A stretch of DNA of 64,000 nt from the NCBI GenBank assembly GCA_958439205.1, contig OY288189.1, positions 4,169,001-4,233,000 on the forward strand, written 5' to 3'. Positions 1 to 9,877 of this stretch are shown piece after piece. The translations under genes were made by a program, and so were the position numbers. Position 1 is the first letter of the stretch; each line of letters begins with the position of its first letter. Under the pieces are notes generated by a model. That model was not told where the DNA came from. It saw only the letters and a list, made by a program, of their open reading frames with translations, and ran no database searches. Source of the stretch: an uncultured Allorhizobium sp. Its GTDB lineage: Bacteria > Pseudomonadota > Alphaproteobacteria > Rhizobiales > Rhizobiaceae.

Positions 1-56
1 CTTGGACCGCCCCTTCTTGCATTTAAGCATAGGGAATTGCGTTTCCGTTCGGTCGT

Positions 57-1115
57 CTAGGACCCGCCGGCTCCGACCTCGCGAGCATGATCGTCAATCG
101 CCTTGCGCCGCTCGGCTGTGCCCGGATGGGTGGAAAGGAAGGTCGAGTCTCCATCAAGCCCGAGTTTCTCCTCCAGCAGCGCGAAGAAGCGGCCGATGGC
201 GCGCGGATCGCGTCCCGCCTTCGCCATCAGTTCCACCGAGATACGGTCTGCCTGATTTTCCGCATCGCGCGAATGCGAGAGCGACATGAGAGCTGCACCA
301 TTGGTCAGGATATCCTCACCGGCCGCACCAACATCGCCTGCAATCAGCATGATCAGGCCGGCCATCCCGGCCGCCCGGTAGAGCTGCCGCAGCGAATGCT
401 CTTCCTCGACATGGCCGATCTCGTGGGCAAGAACCCCGATGATCATGTCCATGTCGCCATCCGCAAGCTCGATCAGCTCATCGGTGATCACAAGCGTGCC
501 ATCCGGCAAGGCAAAGGCATTGGGTCCGATGACGCCGCCATGGCGGAAGTTCAGGTTGTAACCCGCGCGTCCGCGTGACGAGAGGTCGGCGATGCCGTTG
601 AAGGCCTCGCGGATTTCGGCCTGCCGGGCATCCGGCAGCTTGCTGTCGTCGAAAATTGCCTGATCGAGCGAGAGCAAGGTGCCGCTCGCCATCCATTGGG
701 TGACCGCCGGCGGCGTGACGAGGACGGCAACCTCGACCAGCGCCGGCACCGCATAGCGATAGATCAGGCCGGCAAACAGGAAGACGGCAAGCACGAATGC
801 GATCAGCCGCGGATGAAAGCGCTCCAACTCGTGGACGAAGCCGCTTTTCCCATGCCTTTTCAGCCAGAGATCGACGGCCTCGTTGTCTTCGGTCTCGAAC
901 ATGGAGCCGTCGACAAAACTGATCCTGCGCGGAATGCGACCGACCCGGGCGGATATCTCCGTCCGGGCCAGATCTCCTATAGAAACCGGATCGCCCCCTG
1001 CAGCCAGCCGGACATAGAGCGTCTTGCTCTCGCCCAGCAAGACGGCCGGTTCCGCGCGGCTGGAGCCAGGCGGATGCCAGCGACCGGAGGCGATGCGCTT
1101 GTCGTCAGAAGCCAA
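57..1115 (-). CDS. M48 family membrane metalloprotease
   Basis: A 352-residue zinc metallopeptidase of the M48 (HtpX/Oma1/BepA-like) group. The sequence shows HEIGH at about residues 231-235, and a downstream Glu at about 286 in a SRDAENQAD segment that would be the third zinc ligand. A hydrophobic stretch at about 103-125 should be a single membrane anchor, with the catalytic part beyond it. The first 95 or so residues form a small domain often found ahead of M48 domains in rhizobia. Its start lies inside the end of the upstream DUF898 gene (11-bp overlap), so the two are probably cotranscribed and translationally coupled. The likely role is membrane or periplasmic protein quality control; the substrate is unknown. 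Confidence 0.9.
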   Translation of the reverse strand: MASDDKRIASGRWHPPGSSRAEPAVLLGESKTLYVRLAAGGDPVSIGDLARTEISARVGRIPRRISFVDGSMFETEDNEAVDLWLKRHGKSGFVHELERFHPRLIAFVLAVFLFAGLIYRYAVPALVEVAVLVTPPAVTQWMASGTLLSLDQAIFDDSKLPDARQAEIREAFNGIADLSSRGRAGYNLNFRHGGVIGPNAFALPDGTLVITDELIELADGDMDMIIGVLAHEIGHVEEEHSLRQLYRAAGMAGLIMLIAGDVGAAGEDILTNGAALMSLSHSRDAENQADRISVELMAKAGRDPRAIGRFFALLEEKLGLDGDSTFLSTHPGTAERRKAIDDHAREVGAGGS

Positions 1116-2172
1116 AGTCGAATCCTTCGAGATCGAGATATTCTGCCGTCACGGCAGAGCCGGAAGCCTGCATCGACGATACCACATCATCGAGTTCGCC
1201 ATCGACCACGATGCCGGAATGCTCCATCACATAGCGATGTTCGCGGACCGCTGCCCAGGGGCGCATCAAGCTGAGGGTGAGGACCGTGACCACCAGGTTC
1301 GAAATGACGATCCAGAAGTAGCGCAGGCGTCCGAGATCGGAGAACAGGGTGTGGCGGCTATCGAAGCGGGTGGCGTTCATCACCACGTTGCGAACGCCGA
1401 TGCGGTAGAAGATTGCGGCCACGCCCCAGAGGACGATCGCCGGGACCAGTGCGCCGTAGATACCGAGAATGAGATCCAGTTCCGGATCCATGCTGGTACC
1501 GGCACCTTCGACCGCGCTGTAATAGGCCGCGATGCCGAGCAAACCGCCGACGGCAGCACCGACCAACATCAGCAGGAAGGCCGGCAGCCAGACGCGGTAG
1601 AGCGCGCCAATCTTCGGATCGGTCTCGAAGGCGCGGTCGCCATAACGCAGGTTGTTGAAAATATAGCGATAGAGCCAGCGGCTGGCGAAGGGTGCCAGAA
1701 TGCCGAGCGAGAAAAAGGAAACGAGACCACCGACGATGATCGCGAAGAAGGCGCCACCGGTCTTGCCGACGAAGTCGAAGCGGATGTTGCGGTAGCTCGT
1801 GACGCGGGCGTTGAAGCGCAGGCTGCGCATGACGATCCACGGCAGGAGCACCAGCATCAACAGCGCCAGGATGCCGCCGATGATCGGACTGAAGGTCAGA
1901 AGCACATTATAGGCGACGATGTAGCCGAAAACGATGGCACGGCCGATGAAGATCTGCAGGCCACGGGCGTGGTAGTCGAAAGAGTGACCGTCAATGAACG
2001 AGTTTCCGTAGAAATAGCGATTGCGCCGGACCTTGGCCCAGGCCGAATAGATGCCGATTGTAATGATGGTCAGCAGGATGTTGACGATCCAGATGCCGAA
2101 ATACTCACCGGCGCTGCCGCGAAACTCGCCGCGACGCAAATTGGCCGCGCGGCCAAAAACTGCCTCTTGCAT
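1105..2172 (-). CDS. DUF898 / YjgN family membrane protein
   Basis: A 355-residue polytopic membrane protein of the YjgN/DUF898 family. Several hydrophobic segments are spread along the protein, separated by the short repeated pattern of aromatic residues with RNRY/YRNIRF-like stretches that is typical of the family. It is the first gene of a two-gene unit with the M48 protease, whose start codon it overlaps. The biochemical function of the family is not known. The coupling to a membrane protease suggests that the two act together at the inner membrane, which is inference. Confidence 0.85.
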   Translation of the reverse strand: MQEAVFGRAANLRRGEFRGSAGEYFGIWIVNILLTIITIGIYSAWAKVRRNRYFYGNSFIDGHSFDYHARGLQIFIGRAIVFGYIVAYNVLLTFSPIIGGILALLMLVLLPWIVMRSLRFNARVTSYRNIRFDFVGKTGGAFFAIIVGGLVSFFSLGILAPFASRWLYRYIFNNLRYGDRAFETDPKIGALYRVWLPAFLLMLVGAAVGGLLGIAAYYSAVEGAGTSMDPELDLILGIYGALVPAIVLWGVAAIFYRIGVRNVVMNATRFDSRHTLFSDLGRLRYFWIVISNLVVTVLTLSLMRPWAAVREHRYVMEHSGIVVDGELDDVVSSMQASGSAVTAEYLDLEGFDFGF

Positions 2173-2293
2173 GAAATGTCCCTCATGAAATCAAAACCGG
2201 CACGTCGCTATCCCCCGCGACGCGCGCCTGAACATTGATCATGAGACATCCATGCACTCAAGTGCGCTAGGACACTTCGGACGCCTGCAGGCC

Positions 2294-2686
2294 TCAGGTT
2301 TCGGCGATCTCGATGCACCACCATTTCGGCCGGCCACCCTTGTAGGAATGATAGGCGGGTTTGAGATCGGCAGCGCTTGTGCGATCGAAGACACCCAGCA
2401 GAAGTGCCACCGTCGGCTGGTCATCGATGGCGCCGAGCGAGGAGCCACACGTGCTGCAAAAGGCGCGCGACGAGATATCGGATGAGCGCCAGGTGGAAGG
2501 CTCCCCTGAAGGTCCGATCCAGCGGACGGCATCTCGCGGGAATTCGACCCAGGTCGCCGTCAGGCTGCCGGTGTGGCGCTGGCACATCTTGCAGGAACAG
2601 GTGTGTGGTCTGGCAGCTGGCGCATCGGCTTCGAAGCGCACCGCTCCGCAGAGACAGCCGCCGGTATGGATCTTCTTTTTCGGCAT
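2294..2686 (-). CDS. GFA family (Gfa-like/Mss4-fold) zinc protein
   Basis: A 130-residue protein of the GFA family, named after glutathione-dependent formaldehyde-activating enzyme. Zinc-binding cysteines are visible: GGCLCGAVRF near the N-terminus, CSCKMC about 20 residues later, and FCSTCGSSLG in the second half. I chose the ATG at 2686 because it has a GGGAGGG ribosome site just upstream and begins the conserved domain; the frame is open for another 57 codons upstream, but that part does not look like protein. Members bind zinc and are thought to handle thiol adducts, although formaldehyde activation is doubtful for most of them. The gene stands alone. Confidence 0.85.
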   Translation of the reverse strand: MPKKKIHTGGCLCGAVRFEADAPAARPHTCSCKMCQRHTGSLTATWVEFPRDAVRWIGPSGEPSTWRSSDISSRAFCSTCGSSLGAIDDQPTVALLLGVFDRTSAADLKPAYHSYKGGRPKWWCIEIAET

Positions 2687-2793
2687 GTTCAGCCCTCCCG
2701 ACAGCCAAGCTACCAAGTGGAAACTGGCTGACAAGAGAACGCCACCCCGTCTTTCGACGGAGTGGCGCAAATGTGATCGAACGGGTGGTTCGC

Positions 2794-2843
2794 TTACTTC
2801 ATCGTCGGCATGACGAATTCGGCACCGTCCGTGATGCCCGCCC
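2794..2843 (-). pseudogene. decayed second copy of the mmsA 3' end
   Basis: About 46 bases here match the 3' end of mmsA (2902-2949) with roughly six mismatches. Read on the minus strand in the same phase they give GITDGAEFVMPTMK then a stop, against GIKDGAEFVMPTMK then a stop in the intact gene. Homology ends within about 50 bases, so this is only the C-terminal tail. It looks like the residue of a tandem duplication or of a deleted paralogue, lying directly downstream of the intact gene. Keeping the reading phase and stop argues against chance. Confidence 0.7.
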
Positions 2844-2899
2844 GACGCCCGCAGCAAACGAAGTGCCGCGAGGACGTCGAAACTAGCAATCGTCCGGCA

Positions 2900-4396
<1,497 letters not shown>

Positions 4397-4434
4397 GGGT
4401 ATCCTCCTGGATTGTTATGGAGGCAGTATGCGCT

Positions 4435-4452
4435 TTGATTTCCACAAATCAA
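4435..4452. promoter_or_regulatory. candidate operator upstream of mmsA
   Basis: TTGATTT (4435-4441) and AAATCAA (4446-4452) form a perfect 7-bp inverted repeat with a 4-base spacer, about 40 bp upstream of the mmsA start. It satisfies the T-N11-A pattern of LysR-type binding sites, and a LysR gene is 1.6 kb away at 6040. The link between the two is inference. Confidence 0.4.
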
Positions 4453-4502
4453 CGCGATGATTTACGCATCTGTTGTGCGCAGATTGAAGCAAGGGAGTTT
4501 TG

Positions 4503-5408
4503 TCATTTCCATAGAGAGGCCTCGATCAGGGCACGATGGGCCGATATTCCAGCCAAGACGCCCGATGCGCTTGCGAGCGTTGCATTGTGCATGGGACTTG
4601 CCGCGTCGCCGGCTGCAAAGACGCCGGGCTCGCTGGTGCAGCCCATCTGTACCTTGATGTGAAAGCCTTGCGGCCCCTCTTCCAATTCCAGGCCGAGCTT
4701 CGATGCCAGCGGGGAGGCGAAGGACACCTTTGATTGGGCAAAGAGGGCGTTTATTTCCACAATGCGTCCGTCAGCCAGGCGAACGGCTTCAAGCCCGTGC
4801 CCTTCGCCGATCAGCTCCACGACGCGTTCGGTCTCGATCGTGACACCGCGGGCGGTGAGCATGGCCTGCTGTTCTTCGTCGAAGGTGACCCCGGGTTCGA
4901 CAAACATGGTCGTGCGGCCCCAATCGGGCAGGATGCTGCCCTGATGGGCCGCAAGCGGTGACGAGGCGAGGATGCCGATTGGGCCGCCGCCGATTTCATA
5001 GCCGTGGCAGTAAGGGCAATGCAGGACCGTGCGGCCCCAGCGCTCGGCGAGGCCCGGGATCGACGGGAGCGCATCGGTGACACCGAGAGCAAGCACGAGA
5101 ACCTGCCCCTCAATGACACGGCCGTCGGCCATGCCGACCCTGAACCCGCCCAGGCAGCGCTCGGCGCTCTCCGCCTCCCCTTCCAGAAGGGTGAAGTTCG
5201 GATAGCGGGCAAGCTGCTCCAGAGAACGACGGCGGATCTCCGACGGTGCCACTCCGTCCTGGCCTAGGAAGCCATGTGAAGCTTCAGCAAAACGATTGCG
5301 CGGGCGCGCCGCATCGACGAGCAGGATGTTGCGGCGGGTGCGGGTGAGCTGCATGGCGGCCGAGAGACCGGCGAAACTTCCACCTACGACAACGGCATCA
5401 TACTTCAT
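4503..5408 (-). CDS. thioredoxin-reductase-like FAD/NAD(P) oxidoreductase
   Basis: A 301-residue flavoprotein. GGSFAGLSAA near the N-terminus is the FAD dinucleotide-binding motif. CPYCHGYE in the middle holds a CxxC redox pair like that of thioredoxin reductases, and AAGDAA near the C-terminus is the second FAD motif. It is therefore probably a low-molecular-weight thioredoxin-reductase-type disulfide reductase, although its partner is unknown. I prefer the ATG at 5408, which has AAGGG just upstream, over one five codons earlier. It is transcribed divergently from the Rrf2 regulator at 5545, and the shared intergenic region carries a palindrome, so control by that regulator is likely. Confidence 0.85.
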   Translation of the reverse strand: MKYDAVVVGGSFAGLSAAMQLTRTRRNILLVDAARPRNRFAEASHGFLGQDGVAPSEIRRRSLEQLARYPNFTLLEGEAESAERCLGGFRVGMADGRVIEGQVLVLALGVTDALPSIPGLAERWGRTVLHCPYCHGYEIGGGPIGILASSPLAAHQGSILPDWGRTTMFVEPGVTFDEEQQAMLTARGVTIETERVVELIGEGHGLEAVRLADGRIVEINALFAQSKVSFASPLASKLGLELEEGPQGFHIKVQMGCTSEPGVFAAGDAASPMHNATLASASGVLAGISAHRALIEASLWK

Positions 5409-5450
5409 GGCAGACCCTTTCATCTAACTTTTGATGTTATGTATCTTATT

Positions 5451-5490
5451 AAGTTACGTGAAGCCTCGCCGTCAAGTGATGTAACTTGAC
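5451..5490. promoter_or_regulatory. candidate Rrf2 operator between divergent genes
   Basis: GTCAAGT (5471-5477) and ACTTGAC (5484-5490) make a perfect 7-bp inverted repeat with a 6-base spacer. AAGTTAC at 5451-5457 is an inverted copy of GTAACTT at 5481-5487, giving a second, wider dyad. The region lies between the flavoprotein and Rrf2 genes and is AT-rich like a promoter. Binding by the Rrf2 protein is inference from position and symmetry. Confidence 0.55.
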
Positions 5491-5544
5491 TTGTTGCATG
5501 ACGACGGCTGAGCTACGGATCAGTCAACAGTGGAGGAAACGCCG

Positions 5545-6006
5545 ATGCGCGGGGATAGCCGCCTGTCCCGCATGCTGCATGTGCTGATCCATCTCGGACG
5601 CCGCAGGCAAGCGGCGACGTCGGAGATGATCGCCAAGATGCTCAACACCAATCCCGTGGTGGTTCGCCGGACGATGGCGGGCTTGCGCGAACGCGGCTAT
5701 GTGCAATCCGAAAAGGGACATGGCGGCGGCTGGAAGCTCACCAAGAGCCTGGACCAGATCAGCCTGTTGGACGTCTACGAGGCGCTTGAGCGACCGGAAC
5801 TCTTCTGCCTCGTCAGCGCGTCTGACCATCCGGGCTGCCTTGTGGAGCTTTCGGTCAACGAGGCCCTCGAGGACGCGCGGAAGGAGGCGGAGGCGCTGTT
5901 GCTCTCGCGGTTTGCGACGCTCAAGCTCTCGGATATCGCCGGCGACTTCGACAGGCGTATGGACATGCTGGGCTTGAGCAGCGGCGCACATGGTTTCGAC
6001 ACATGA
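5545..6006 (+). CDS. Rrf2 family transcriptional regulator
   Basis: A 153-residue Rrf2-type winged-helix repressor. The N-terminal half carries the helix-turn-helix (TSEMIAKMLNTNPVVVRRTM) and the wing (GHGGGWKLTK). In place of the three-cysteine Fe-S loop of IscR/NsrR there are only two cysteines (C-x10-C in the FCLVSASDHPGC region), so redox or ligand sensing without a classical cluster is possible. I chose ATG 5545, eight bases after GGAGG. It probably represses the divergent flavoprotein and itself through the palindrome at 5471-5490. The LysR gene follows 33 bp downstream on the same strand. Confidence 0.85.
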   Translation: MRGDSRLSRMLHVLIHLGRRRQAATSEMIAKMLNTNPVVVRRTMAGLRERGYVQSEKGHGGGWKLTKSLDQISLLDVYEALERPELFCLVSASDHPGCLVELSVNEALEDARKEAEALLLSRFATLKLSDIAGDFDRRMDMLGLSSGAHGFDT

Positions 6007-6039
6007 TGCAAGGACCGGCGGAACGGAGGAGGCCTTGGC

Positions 6040-6921
6040 ATGAACTGGGATGACGTTCGCATCTTTCTGGCCGTGGCCCGCACGGGCCAGATCCTGGCGG
6101 CCTCCAGACGTCTGGGCCTGAACCACGCCACGCTTTCGCGTCGGCTGACGGCGCTGGAAACGGCGCTGAAGACGCGGCTCTTCATCCGCCGCACGAATGG
6201 CTGCGAGCTGACCGCCGAAGGCGAAGCCTTTCTCGCCTCCGCCGAGCGCATGGAAACGGAAATGCTGGAGGTGCAGGCGCGGCTCGGGCGAACCGATACG
6301 CAAGTTGCCGGCACGGTCCGCATCGGCGCGCCCGACGGCTTCGGCGTCTTCTTCCTCGCCTCTCGGCTCGGCGCACTGATCGAGCGGCATCCGGAACTGA
6401 AGATCCAGCTCGTGCCGGTCCCGCGCTCCTTTTCGCTGTCGCAGCGCGAGGCGGATATTGCCGTGACGCTGGAGCGGCCGGATCAGGGACGGCTCGTTTC
6501 GTCGAAGCTCGTCGACTACACGCTCGGCCTCTATGCCTCGAAGGGTTATGTCGAAGCGAACGGCTTGCCGGCAACGCCTGAGGAGCTGAAGGCCCATCGC
6601 CGGATCGGCTATGTGGAGGACCTGATCTTCACGCCCTCGCTGAACTTCACCGGCGAGGTGATGCGCGACTGGAATGCGGGTTTCGAAATCTCGTCGGCGA
6701 TCGGCCAGACGGAGGCGGTGCTGGCGGGTGCGGGCATCGGGATCCTGCACAGCTATATCGCGCGGCAGCACGAGAGCCTCGTTCGGGTCCTGCCTGATAT
6801 CACGCTCCGGCGAGCCTACTGGACGACCTTTCATGAAAGCGCGCGGGAACTCGTGCGCGTTCGCGCGGTCGTGCAGTTCCTCCAGGATGCCGTCGAGCAG
6901 GATCGGGCGATCTTCAGCTGA
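6040..6921 (+). CDS. LysR family transcriptional regulator
   Basis: A 293-residue LysR-type regulator. The N-terminal winged helix (about residues 1-60, with AASRRLGLNHATLSRRLTAL) is followed by the periplasmic-binding-protein-like effector domain. A GGAGG site precedes the ATG. It is of the shorter LysR subgroup that lacks a long C-terminal tail and is often found near mmsA in rhizobia. A T-N11-A palindrome upstream of mmsA is a plausible target. The effector is unknown. It may be read through from the Rrf2 gene, since the gap is short. Confidence 0.85.
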   Translation: MNWDDVRIFLAVARTGQILAASRRLGLNHATLSRRLTALETALKTRLFIRRTNGCELTAEGEAFLASAERMETEMLEVQARLGRTDTQVAGTVRIGAPDGFGVFFLASRLGALIERHPELKIQLVPVPRSFSLSQREADIAVTLERPDQGRLVSSKLVDYTLGLYASKGYVEANGLPATPEELKAHRRIGYVEDLIFTPSLNFTGEVMRDWNAGFEISSAIGQTEAVLAGAGIGILHSYIARQHESLVRVLPDITLRRAYWTTFHESARELVRVRAVVQFLQDAVEQDRAIFS

Positions 6922-7006
6922 TGCAACTGGATAATGAGCGGAGCGCGTTTTGAGGACGCTTTTCCGTCATGATCGACGCAGATAGACTGCGCCGATCTCA
7001 TCACCC

Positions 7007-7624
7007 ATGGATACTCACATGCGCCAGCCCTTGCTTCATCTCGGCCTTCCCGCCTTTCTGATCGCACTCCTCTCGGCGCTTCCCGCCCAGGCCCATGTGA
7101 TGGACGGGCCGCTCGGCGGTTTCGGGTCCGGCTTCGGACATCCGCTCGCTGGTTTCGACCATCTGCTTGCCATGCTGGCCGTCGGTCTCTGGGGCGCGCA
7201 GATGGGCGGGCGCTCGGTCTGGACGCTGCCGGCGACCTTCCCGATGATCATGTGCGTGGGCGGGATCATTGGCATGACCGGCGTGCTGCCTGACCAGCCG
7301 ATCGAATACGGCATTGCCGTCTCGGTCATCGTGCTCGGCGGTGCGATTGCTGCCGCCTGGCGGGCGCCGGAATGGGTGGCGCTGGTGCTGATTGCAGCCT
7401 TTGCGCTGATGCATGGCTATCCACACGGCGTGCTGGCACCCCGGGCCAGCGACCCCGCAGCCTTTACCGTCGGCTTCGTGGTCTCGACCGGCGTGATCCA
7501 TGTGATAGGGATTGCGATCGGAGCGGCGCTGAAGCCGATCGGCGGCGGGCGACTGGTTCAGGCGCTGGGCGCTGCCATCGCGCTTGCCGGCGTCTGGTTC
7601 CTGTTTGCGCTGTTCACCGGCTGA
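7007..7624 (+). CDS. HupE/UreJ family metal permease
   Basis: A 205-residue membrane protein. A signal-peptide-like N-terminus ending near AQAH is followed by the family signature HPLAGFDHLLAMLAVGLWG and about six hydrophobic segments; a second His-containing segment (ALMHGYPHG) matches the usual HAHG site. HupE/UreJ proteins carry nickel or cobalt. There is no hydrogenase, urease or cobalamin gene nearby and I see no cobalamin riboswitch ahead of it, so the metal cannot be told from context. ATG 7019 is a possible alternative start, since neither start has a clear ribosome site. Confidence 0.85.
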   Translation: MDTHMRQPLLHLGLPAFLIALLSALPAQAHVMDGPLGGFGSGFGHPLAGFDHLLAMLAVGLWGAQMGGRSVWTLPATFPMIMCVGGIIGMTGVLPDQPIEYGIAVSVIVLGGAIAAAWRAPEWVALVLIAAFALMHGYPHGVLAPRASDPAAFTVGFVVSTGVIHVIGIAIGAALKPIGGGRLVQALGAAIALAGVWFLFALFTG

Positions 7625-7782
7625 ACGGGCTAGCAGCCCTGCGCGCCAAGCGTTTTGCTGCATCGCGATAGCACGGTTTCTGTTGACAAACCGGGATCAA
7701 ACCGCACAAACGACGGCACCGGCCGCGACCGTTTCATCGGCGTGGCCCGCGCAACCGTGAACAGCTCAGGCACAGGCTCTCC

Positions 7783-8886
7783 ATGACCACGAATACCGCA
7801 CTTCTCGACTTCCAGATCGTTCCGAATGCCTCGCCCATGCCGGAAGCCGAGCGGCTCGCGGCTTTTGAAAACCTGGGCTTTGGAACGCTGTTCACCGACC
7901 ACATGGCGGTCGTGCATTGGCATGTCGACAAGGGCTGGCATAGCCCAGAGGTCACAGCCCGCAAGCCGTTCCAGATCGATCCAGCCGCAAGCGTCCTGCA
8001 CTATGCCCAGGAAATCTTCGAAGGCATGAAGGCCTACAAGGCTGCCGATGGCCGCATCACGCTCTTCCGCCCGGAAGAAAATGCCCGCCGCTTCAACAGG
8101 TCAGCAGAGCGCATGGCGATGCCTGATGTGCCGGAAGAGCTGTTCCTCAAGGCAGTCGAAGAACTGGTGAAGATCGACGCCAAGTGGGTTCCGGAAGGCG
8201 AAGGCAGCCTTTATCTGCGTCCGTTCATGTTTGCGAGCGAAGCCTTCCTCGGCGTTCGACCGTCGCGCGAATACATTTTCTGCGTCATCGCCTCGCCTGT
8301 CGGCCCCTATTTCAAGGGCGGCAGCAAGCCGGTCACGCTCTGGGTCAGCGAACACTACACGCGCGCTGCGCCCGGTGGCACGGGGGCTGCCAAGTGCGGC
8401 GGCAACTATGCGGCAAGCCTTCTCGCCCAGAAGGAAGCCGCGAGCCGTGGATGCGACCAGGTCGTCTTCCTCGATGCCGCCGAGCACAAGTGGATCGAAG
8501 AGCTGGGCGGCATGAACGTCTTCTTCGTCATGGACGACAACACCGTGGTCACCCCGCCGCTCTCGGGCACGATCCTGCCCGGCATTACGCGCAACTCGAT
8601 CATCAAGCTTGCCAATGACAATGGGCTGAAGGTTGTCGAGCGTCCCTATTCCTTCGACGAATGGATGGCGGATGCCCGCAGCGGCAAGCTGCGTGAGGCG
8701 TTTGCCTGCGGCACGGCTGCCGTTGTTGCCGCGATCGGCACCGTGCGCCATCCGGGCGGCGAATTCGTCATCGGCAATGCCGGCACGGGGATCGAAACGG
8801 AAAAGCTGCGCAACCAGCTTACCGGCATCCAGCGCGGCTCAGTTGCCGATGCGCATGGCTGGGTGAAGGAAGTCACGCGGGTCTGA
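7783..8886 (+). CDS. ilvE: branched-chain amino acid aminotransferase
   Basis: A 367-residue class IV PLP aminotransferase of the longer BCAT type. It interconverts valine, leucine and isoleucine with their 2-keto acids. Family marks are QEIFEGMKAYK, the substrate-loop LRPFMFASE, the PLP-lysine segment AAKCGGNYAASLL, and FACGTAAVV near the end. The gene has its own rho-independent terminator and no cotranscribed neighbours. The 158-bp upstream region contains TTGACA at 7683 but no convincing -10, and I saw no leader peptide rich in branched-chain codons. Confidence 0.93.
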   Translation: MTTNTALLDFQIVPNASPMPEAERLAAFENLGFGTLFTDHMAVVHWHVDKGWHSPEVTARKPFQIDPAASVLHYAQEIFEGMKAYKAADGRITLFRPEENARRFNRSAERMAMPDVPEELFLKAVEELVKIDAKWVPEGEGSLYLRPFMFASEAFLGVRPSREYIFCVIASPVGPYFKGGSKPVTLWVSEHYTRAAPGGTGAAKCGGNYAASLLAQKEAASRGCDQVVFLDAAEHKWIEELGGMNVFFVMDDNTVVTPPLSGTILPGITRNSIIKLANDNGLKVVERPYSFDEWMADARSGKLREAFACGTAAVVAAIGTVRHPGGEFVIGNAGTGIETEKLRNQLTGIQRGSVADAHGWVKEVTRV

Positions 8887-8912
8887 AACCTCTGAAGCGT
8901 CGCCAAAGTTTG

Positions 8913-8945
8913 AACCCCGCTACGGTCCCGTGGCGGGGTTTTTCG
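8913..8945 (+). terminator. rho-independent terminator of ilvE
   Basis: AACCCCGC (8913-8920) pairs with GCGGGGTT (8933-8940), with an inner ACGG/CCGT stem, followed by TTTTTC. It lies 26 bp after the ilvE stop. Confidence 0.9.
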
Positions 8946-9195
8946 TTTGCTGGAGACAACGACGTTCTAGAAAATGGAACGATGGCGAAAGGCGCACCAA
9001 GAGTTCGAAATTGCGCTCAATTCGAGTGATCGCACGTTCGACATCCCCTGGCCCGCAGCCCCTTCACCTTAATCCTTGGGGAAATATGTCAACCGAAGTT
9101 GACAATCAAATTTGCCTTTTATTAAGTTCTAATGAAGCGAGTCCTTGTTGCCCACCGTGTCGCAGTCGCATGCATGACGCATAAACCTTGCACCG
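8946..9195. other. intergenic region with a sigma70-like promoter
   Basis: About 250 bp between the ilvE terminator and the next small gene. The notable part is 9088-9125. GTCAAC and GTTGAC form a 6-bp inverted repeat with a 4-base spacer; the right arm supplies a TTGACA -35 (9099-9104), and TATTAA (9120-9125) is a plausible -10 with a 15-base spacer. This would start transcription about 65 bp before the ORF at 9196. I see nothing else here. Confidence 0.45.
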
Positions 9196-9495
9196 ATGGA
9201 GCTCCCCTTGCAGGCAGATCAACACGCCCAACCACCGTGTTCCCTCAACTTCTTTCCACTGATGCACCGGAAGGATCTGGTGCATCAGGCCGCACAGGCG
9301 CTGGATCGCCTGAATGGGGCAAGCGCCGACCGCTACTGGATATCCCTATGCCGTTCGCTCGGCGCCGAGTTGACATCGCTCGGCTGTCCGCATGAACGCG
9401 CCGGAGGGGAGATCCTGGCGTTCCAGGAGGCTGTTCTGACAGCACTCGTGGCGATGAACCGAGACAACCGGTCTTCGGCGATCATGCAGGCATGA
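9196..9495 (+). CDS. small conserved-looking protein, possibly DUF6074-like
   Basis: A 99-residue protein with no membrane segment. Its middle (AAQALDRLNGASADRYWISLCRSLGAELTSLGCP) has the helical layout and spacing of the small DUF6074 proteins common in rhizobia, but I cannot confirm that by eye. A promoter-like sequence lies about 65 bp upstream, while the ribosome site is poor. Its last 14 bp overlap the end of the convergent PilZ-like gene. Function unknown. Confidence 0.55.
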   Translation: MELPLQADQHAQPPCSLNFFPLMHRKDLVHQAAQALDRLNGASADRYWISLCRSLGAELTSLGCPHERAGGEILAFQEAVLTALVAMNRDNRSSAIMQA

Positions 9496-9784
9496 GGGTG
9501 GTGAGCTGTGGCGCGAGCCGCTGCATGACGGCGGCAGATCTGGCGTTGCGAATTCGGGCGCCGATCTGACCGTCTTCAGACCAGATGACTTCGCCATGCA
9601 AGACGCCGAAAGCGTTGCCATGGAGGATGAAGGCTTCGGCCTCCTCCAGCCTTAGGCCGTCACTGAGAACCAGTCGCAAGCCGGTTTGGCTCCAGTCGGA
9701 TATGGATGCCTGGAAATGGCACCCGTACATCAGCACCAAGGCATCCATGTCGCAAAGCGAACGCTGCTCGTTTCGACGCTCCAT
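9482..9784 (-). CDS. PilZ-domain protein
   Basis: A protein of about 100 residues with the layout of a single PilZ domain: an Arg-rich ERRNEQR segment at the N-terminus, then DWSQTGLRL, which matches the D-x-S-x-x-G part of the motif. These are the two c-di-GMP contact sites in the family, though the Arg motif here is RRNEQR. I prefer ATG 9784, which has GGGAG just upstream; ATG 9796 is in frame four codons earlier. It converges on, and overlaps by 14 bp, the small gene at 9196-9495. The likely role is c-di-GMP-dependent control of motility or envelope; the target is unknown. Confidence 0.7.
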   Translation of the reverse strand: MERRNEQRSLCDMDALVLMYGCHFQASISDWSQTGLRLVLSDGLRLEEAEAFILHGNAFGVLHGEVIWSEDGQIGARIRNARSAAVMQRLAPQLTTLMPA

Positions 9785-9877
9785 CGGCTCTCCCATTGTT
9801 CGGGACAGTCAGAGCATCAAACGGGGCTGCCAGAAAGCGGGAAGTGCCGGAACCCTTGTTTTCGGGTAAACGGAAAG

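Noticed and set aside
1024..2238. 404-codon plus-strand frame
   Set aside because: Antisense to the DUF898 gene; acidic, low-complexity wording typical of a shadow frame.
6922..7006. possible cobalamin or nickel riboswitch before the HupE/UreJ gene
   Set aside because: The gap is only 85 bp and lacks a B12-box-like sequence.
7683..7782. promoter and leader for ilvE
   Set aside because: TTGACA is present but no -10 at the right spacing, and no leader peptide rich in Val/Leu/Ile codons.
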